From positions 1-20,669 of the forward strand of contig JBEHYA010000030.1 in the NCBI GenBank assembly GCA_048498415.1: a stretch of 20,669 nucleotides of DNA, written 5' to 3'. Numbering within the stretch: the first letter of the stretch is position 1; each line of letters opens with the position of its first letter. The position numbers were made by a program, and so were the translations under genes. The notes below the pieces were generated by a model. The model was not told where the DNA came from and searched no databases. It saw only the letters and a program-made list of their open reading frames with translations. Of the stretch, positions 18,196 through 20,669 are shown in pieces. The stretch comes from JBEHYA01 sp048498415. GTDB lineage: Bacteria > Pseudomonadota > Alphaproteobacteria > UBA9219 > RGZA01.

Positions 18196-19086
18196 TTACG
18201 CCGCCGCGTTGTCTTGATGCGGCGCAAGGTGTTTGCGGAGTTTCGCCAAAGCTCTCGCTTCGAGCTGGCGCACGCGTTCTTTGCTGATATGCAGCTTGCC
18301 GCCCAGTTCATCGAGGGTGGCGCCGTTATCCTGCAAATGGCGTGCGGCGATGATGGTTTTCTCGCGCGCATCCAAGGTGCCCAGCGCATCTTCCAGCCAG
18401 CCGGCGCGGGTTGCGCCATCCAGCTTCTGCATCGCCCATTCTTCGGGGTTGGGGGTTTCATCCACCAGCCGGTCCTGCCAGTCTTCCGTGCCGTCTTCGT
18501 GCAGGGGGGCGTGCAGCGACTGGTCGTGGCCCGAGAGGCGCTGATCCATCCGCGCCACATCGGCGACTTTGACTTTGAGCGCACGCGCGATTTCATCCTG
18601 CATATCGTAGGACAAATTCACCTGATCCAGCCGGCCTTCGGCATGCGCCTTGCCTTCAATTTTCGCACGCAGGCGGCGAAGGTTGAAGAACAACGCTTTT
18701 TGTGAGGCCGTGGTGCCGGTGCGCACAATCGACCAGTTGCGCAGCACGTAATCCTGAATGCTGGCGCGGATCCACCAGGCGGCGTAGGTGGAGAAGCGCA
18801 CGTCGCGGTCGGTTTCAAACCGGTTGGCGGCTTGCAACAGGCCAATATGGCCTTCCTGGATCAGGTCGCCGATGGGCAGACCATAAAAGCGGAAGCGCGT
18901 GGCCAGCGCCACCACAAGACGTGCGTGGGATTTGATGAGTTTATGTAAAGCTTTTTCATCCTGCCGTTCGCGCCAGGCAATCGCCAGGTTGCGTTCGTCG
19001 TCACGCTCCAGCATCGGCGCCTTCATGGCGGTGCGGATGAAGCGGAGGTTGTCGGCTTGGGTGAGGGTATCGTCGCGGTGAGTCAT
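18196..19086 (-). CDS. rpoH: RNA polymerase sigma-32 factor (heat shock)
   Basis: A 296-aa sigma factor of the RpoH group, which directs RNA polymerase to heat-shock promoters. The diagnostic RpoH box QKALFFNLR lies at residues 129-137. Region 2 is clear: LIKSHARLVVALATRFRFYG (50-69), DLIQEGHIGLLQAANRFE, and the region 2.4 helix FSTYAAWWIRASIQDYVLRN (98-117). Region 4.2 is LDELGGKLHISKERVRQLEA (258-277). Length matches the family. GGAG sits six bases before the ATG at 19086. The leader contains short inverted repeats (a 7-bp stem about 40 bases upstream). It is divergent from the diguanylate cyclase gene across a 265-bp spacer. Several alphaproteobacteria carry two RpoH paralogues, so this could be RpoH1 or RpoH2. 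Confidence 0.96.
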   Translation of the reverse strand: MTHRDDTLTQADNLRFIRTAMKAPMLERDDERNLAIAWRERQDEKALHKLIKSHARLVVALATRFRFYGLPIGDLIQEGHIGLLQAANRFETDRDVRFSTYAAWWIRASIQDYVLRNWSIVRTGTTASQKALFFNLRRLRAKIEGKAHAEGRLDQVNLSYDMQDEIARALKVKVADVARMDQRLSGHDQSLHAPLHEDGTEDWQDRLVDETPNPEEWAMQKLDGATRAGWLEDALGTLDAREKTIIAARHLQDNGATLDELGGKLHISKERVRQLEARALAKLRKHLAPHQDNAAA

Positions 19087-19124
19087 TTTATTCTCCTATC
19101 CTTCAAGGAAGCGATAAGCGGGAT

Positions 19125-19149
19125 GGCGCAACCCAAATGGCATTGCGCC
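19125..19149 (-). promoter_or_regulatory. Hairpin in the rpoH upstream region
   Basis: GGCGCAA (19125-19131) and TTGCGCC (19143-19149) form a perfect seven-pair stem with an 11-base loop, 38 bases upstream of the rpoH start. It could be a leader structure or a dyad operator. The 265-bp spacer 19087-19351 must hold the promoters of both divergent genes, but I see no convincing -35/-10 pair for either. Confidence 0.4.
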
Positions 19150-19351
19150 GTACAAGGTAATACGTAAGGTTTCCGTCTTTGGATCACTCAGCCTAAGGCC
19201 CGGTTGTGGCCGCGGTGAGGCGCAAAAAGCCAATATCTTTCAATTGCTTATCGCAAAAGTGCCGTTAAACACTGGGTAACCTTAGGGGGCTAGGATAAGG
19301 GCAGCTTTCATAAGTTCTCCATTCTAACTTTTCCCCGCAGGATTTCCGCTC

Positions 19352-20215
19352 ATGGATGCGCATACCCGCCTCGTGCAAGGCCTTGGCAAAGTTGTCGATG
19401 AACACATTGCATGGCTTTCAAGCTGGCATCAGGCCGCGTTTTACGGCGGGCCGGAACGTGCCGCGCGCGCGGCCGCCCTGCAGCAGCCGGGTGCTTTTTT
19501 GCGATGGGTGGAAAGCGACGGCAAAGCGCTGGAAAATCAGGGCCCGCTGGTGAAGCGTTTGGGCGAATTGCACGACCAGCTGCACACGAGTGCGCGTCTG
19601 GTTTTGATGAAAACGCCGGAAGACGAAGCGCTGGCGATGGATGATTACGAAAAAGTTTTAACGCGCTTCGATGAATTCATTACCGCCATCCGCCGCATGG
19701 AACGTGCGTATTCGGAAGCGGCAGCCGGCCTTGATGCACTCACGGGTCTCCGCACGCGCAATGGCCTGCAGGAAGATTTCAACCGCGAAGTCACGCGCAT
19801 GAAAAATTCGGGCACGCCCTTTACCGTGGCGGTGCTGGATCTCGACCATTTCAAGCAGGTGAATGACAGCTACGGCCACGATACGGGCGACCGCGTGCTG
19901 GTTGCCGCCAGCAACTGTTTGCTGCGCCATATCCGCACCTATGATGATGCGTACCGCATGGGCGGCGAAGAATTTCTGGTGATTTTTAAAGGCCTGGATG
20001 CGGAAGCGGCGGTGAATGTTTTAGAACGTTTACGCGTGGCGTTGACGCGTATGGAAGTCAAAGCGCCGGATGGCACGCCGTTGGAACTTTCGGGCTCGTT
20101 CGGGTATGTGGGCGCCGGCCCCGGCGCGCAGCTGGATGCGCTGCTGGCTGCGGCCGATCAGGCACTTTACAAAGCAAAACGCGAAGGCCGTAACCGGGTT
20201 GTGAAAGCCGGCTGA
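19352..20215 (+). CDS. DgcZ-like diguanylate cyclase (degenerate CZB-type sensor + GGDEF)
   Basis: A 287-aa soluble protein. The C-terminal GGDEF domain (about 124-284) makes cyclic di-GMP. It has LDALTGLRTRNG, the metal-binding LDLDHFKQVND, the intact active-site loop GGEEF (204-208), and an RxxD product-inhibition site (RTYD, 195-198) five residues before it. The N-terminal helical domain aligns by pattern with the zinc-binding CZB domain of E. coli DgcZ. H18, H74 and H78 match three zinc ligands (DEHIAWL; LHDQLH), but the expected CxFGRW motif is GAFLRW, so the cysteine is replaced by G47. The protein probably senses through this domain, perhaps with altered or lost zinc binding. AGGA lies nine bases before the ATG. 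Its stop abuts that of the convergent membrane-protein gene with no spacer. Confidence 0.9.
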   Translation: MDAHTRLVQGLGKVVDEHIAWLSSWHQAAFYGGPERAARAAALQQPGAFLRWVESDGKALENQGPLVKRLGELHDQLHTSARLVLMKTPEDEALAMDDYEKVLTRFDEFITAIRRMERAYSEAAAGLDALTGLRTRNGLQEDFNREVTRMKNSGTPFTVAVLDLDHFKQVNDSYGHDTGDRVLVAASNCLLRHIRTYDDAYRMGGEEFLVIFKGLDAEAAVNVLERLRVALTRMEVKAPDGTPLELSGSFGYVGAGPGAQLDALLAAADQALYKAKREGRNRVVKAG

Positions 20216-20560
20216 TTATTTTTCCGGCACATGAAATTTATGCAGCAGCCGGTGCAGAAACGGCGCGATGATGATGCCATACGTGGACAGCACCGCAAAA
20301 CCGCAATACAGCGAATAAATGCCGGCGAAAATTTTTACCGCATCGTTGGTCATGGGGGCGACCGCGCCCATGCCGCCTAAAATCATGGCCGCTTCCAGAA
20401 ACGCATCGACCCAATTGAGGCCGCCCAGCATGTGGTAGCCGACCATGCCGATGGCGAGCGAAACACCCACCACAACACCCGCCAGCCGCACCGCCCGCCA
20501 CACCCGCGCCACCCATTTTTCATGGGTGATCAGCTTTTCGGTTTTGTTTTCGTAGAACAT
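20216..20560 (-). CDS. Small membrane protein with a degenerate K+-channel-like pore (114 aa)
   Basis: Two transmembrane helices are predicted (about 24-46, VRLAGVVVGVSLAIGMVGYH; and 75-99, VKIFAGIYSLYCGFAVLSTY), with a short re-entrant-like segment between (WVDAFLEAAMILGGMGAVAP, 50-69). That order, helix–pore loop–helix, is that of two-TM potassium channels. GGMGAVAP falls where VGYGDxTP is expected, and the following KIFAGIYSLY resembles the inner helix start. The canonical TVGYG filter is missing, so channel activity is uncertain. I recall similar uncharacterised alphaproteobacterial proteins. The ATG at 20560 is preferred; the frame extends to 20602 only through a palindromic repeat. That repeat ends four bases upstream and supplies the only G-rich ribosome binding sequence. 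The tail HRLLHKFH is His-rich. Confidence 0.75.
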   Translation of the reverse strand: MFYENKTEKLITHEKWVARVWRAVRLAGVVVGVSLAIGMVGYHMLGGLNWVDAFLEAAMILGGMGAVAPMTNDAVKIFAGIYSLYCGFAVLSTYGIIIAPFLHRLLHKFHVPEK

Positions 20561-20564
20561 GTAT

Positions 20565-20645
20565 GTATGCCCCGTTGAAAAACGGGGCCCATCTATCGGC
20601 ATGTGTATTATAGAACCATGGGCCCCGGCTTTCGCCGGGGCATAC
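20565..20645. repeat. Palindromic intergenic repeat, family A, copy 4
   Basis: The termini GTATGCCCCG and CGGGGCATAC are perfectly inverted. The left hairpin is GCCCCGTTGAAAAACGGGGC and the right one GCCCCGGCTTTCGCCGGGGC, with inner edges CCCAT/ATGGG. The core between them resembles copy 1 (CTATC … GAAC-ATGGGCCCC). Bases 20646-20669 beyond it hold nothing I can assign. Confidence 0.88.
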
Positions 20646-20669
20646 GGCTAGTTTAATCATGCTCCATGA

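Noticed and set aside
19087..19180. Sigma-32-type promoter for rpoH (CTTGTA … GCCATTT on the minus strand)
   Set aside because: The spacer is only about nine bases, too short for sigma-32, and the bases are explained by the dyad; not called.
20561..20602. N-terminal extension of the membrane-protein frame to 20602
   Set aside because: The 14 extra residues come from the family A repeat; ATG 20560 begins the part with normal composition.

Overview
The window is a GC-rich bacterial chromosome segment, almost certainly from an alphaproteobacterium. Supporting signs are the RpoB/RpoC sequences, a conserved tRNA-Trp–secE–nusG block, a heparinase II/III-family gene next to purH, RpoH with its diagnostic box, and dense palindromic intergenic repeats of the kind whose spurious translations read 'VIPAKAGIH'. 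I cannot place it below class level. No CRISPR array, prophage, insertion sequence or rRNA gene is visible.

Layout. 1-5403 (+): the 3' part of rpoB, an unrecognised 76-aa gene, and complete rpoC. 5410-5550: a palindromic repeat and a strong bidirectional terminator. 5562-7461 (-): three genes of unknown function (67, 93 and 453 aa), with an intrinsic terminator-like hairpin just before the last. 7543-8580 (-): an RluD-type pseudouridine synthase. 8658-10252 (+): two overlapping, related SAM methyltransferases. 10253-11327 (+): a hairpin-rich spacer, tRNA-Trp, secE and nusG. 11334-11630: two repeats and a terminator. 11665-12183 (+): a single-domain receiver protein. 12342-15803 (+): a heparinase II/III-family protein and purH, separated by a repeat. 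15906-19086 (-): a secreted TIGR03118-like protein, an FkbM-type methyltransferase and rpoH. 19352-20215 (+): a DgcZ-like diguanylate cyclase. 20216-20560 (-): a small membrane protein with a degenerate potassium-channel-like pore.

How it fits together. Much of the window is core information processing: RNA polymerase subunits, NusG, SecE, the heat-shock sigma factor, 23S rRNA modification and purine synthesis. Between these sit small accessory or signalling genes. The usual alphaproteobacterial order tRNA-Trp–secE–nusG–rplKAJL–rpoBC is broken. Here secE–nusG lies about 5 kb downstream of rpoC, and nusG is followed by repeats and a terminator rather than by rplK.

The main unexplained signal is a set of seven composite palindromes (about 80-110 bp, one nested in a 173-bp palindrome). 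They form two families built like paired inverted REP hairpins. Almost every copy sits 4-16 bp from a gene boundary, usually just past a stop codon. Other points worth a look are the small gene between rpoB and rpoC, the three-gene unknown cluster, the GMG channel-like protein, and the diguanylate cyclase that has lost the cysteine of its zinc site.
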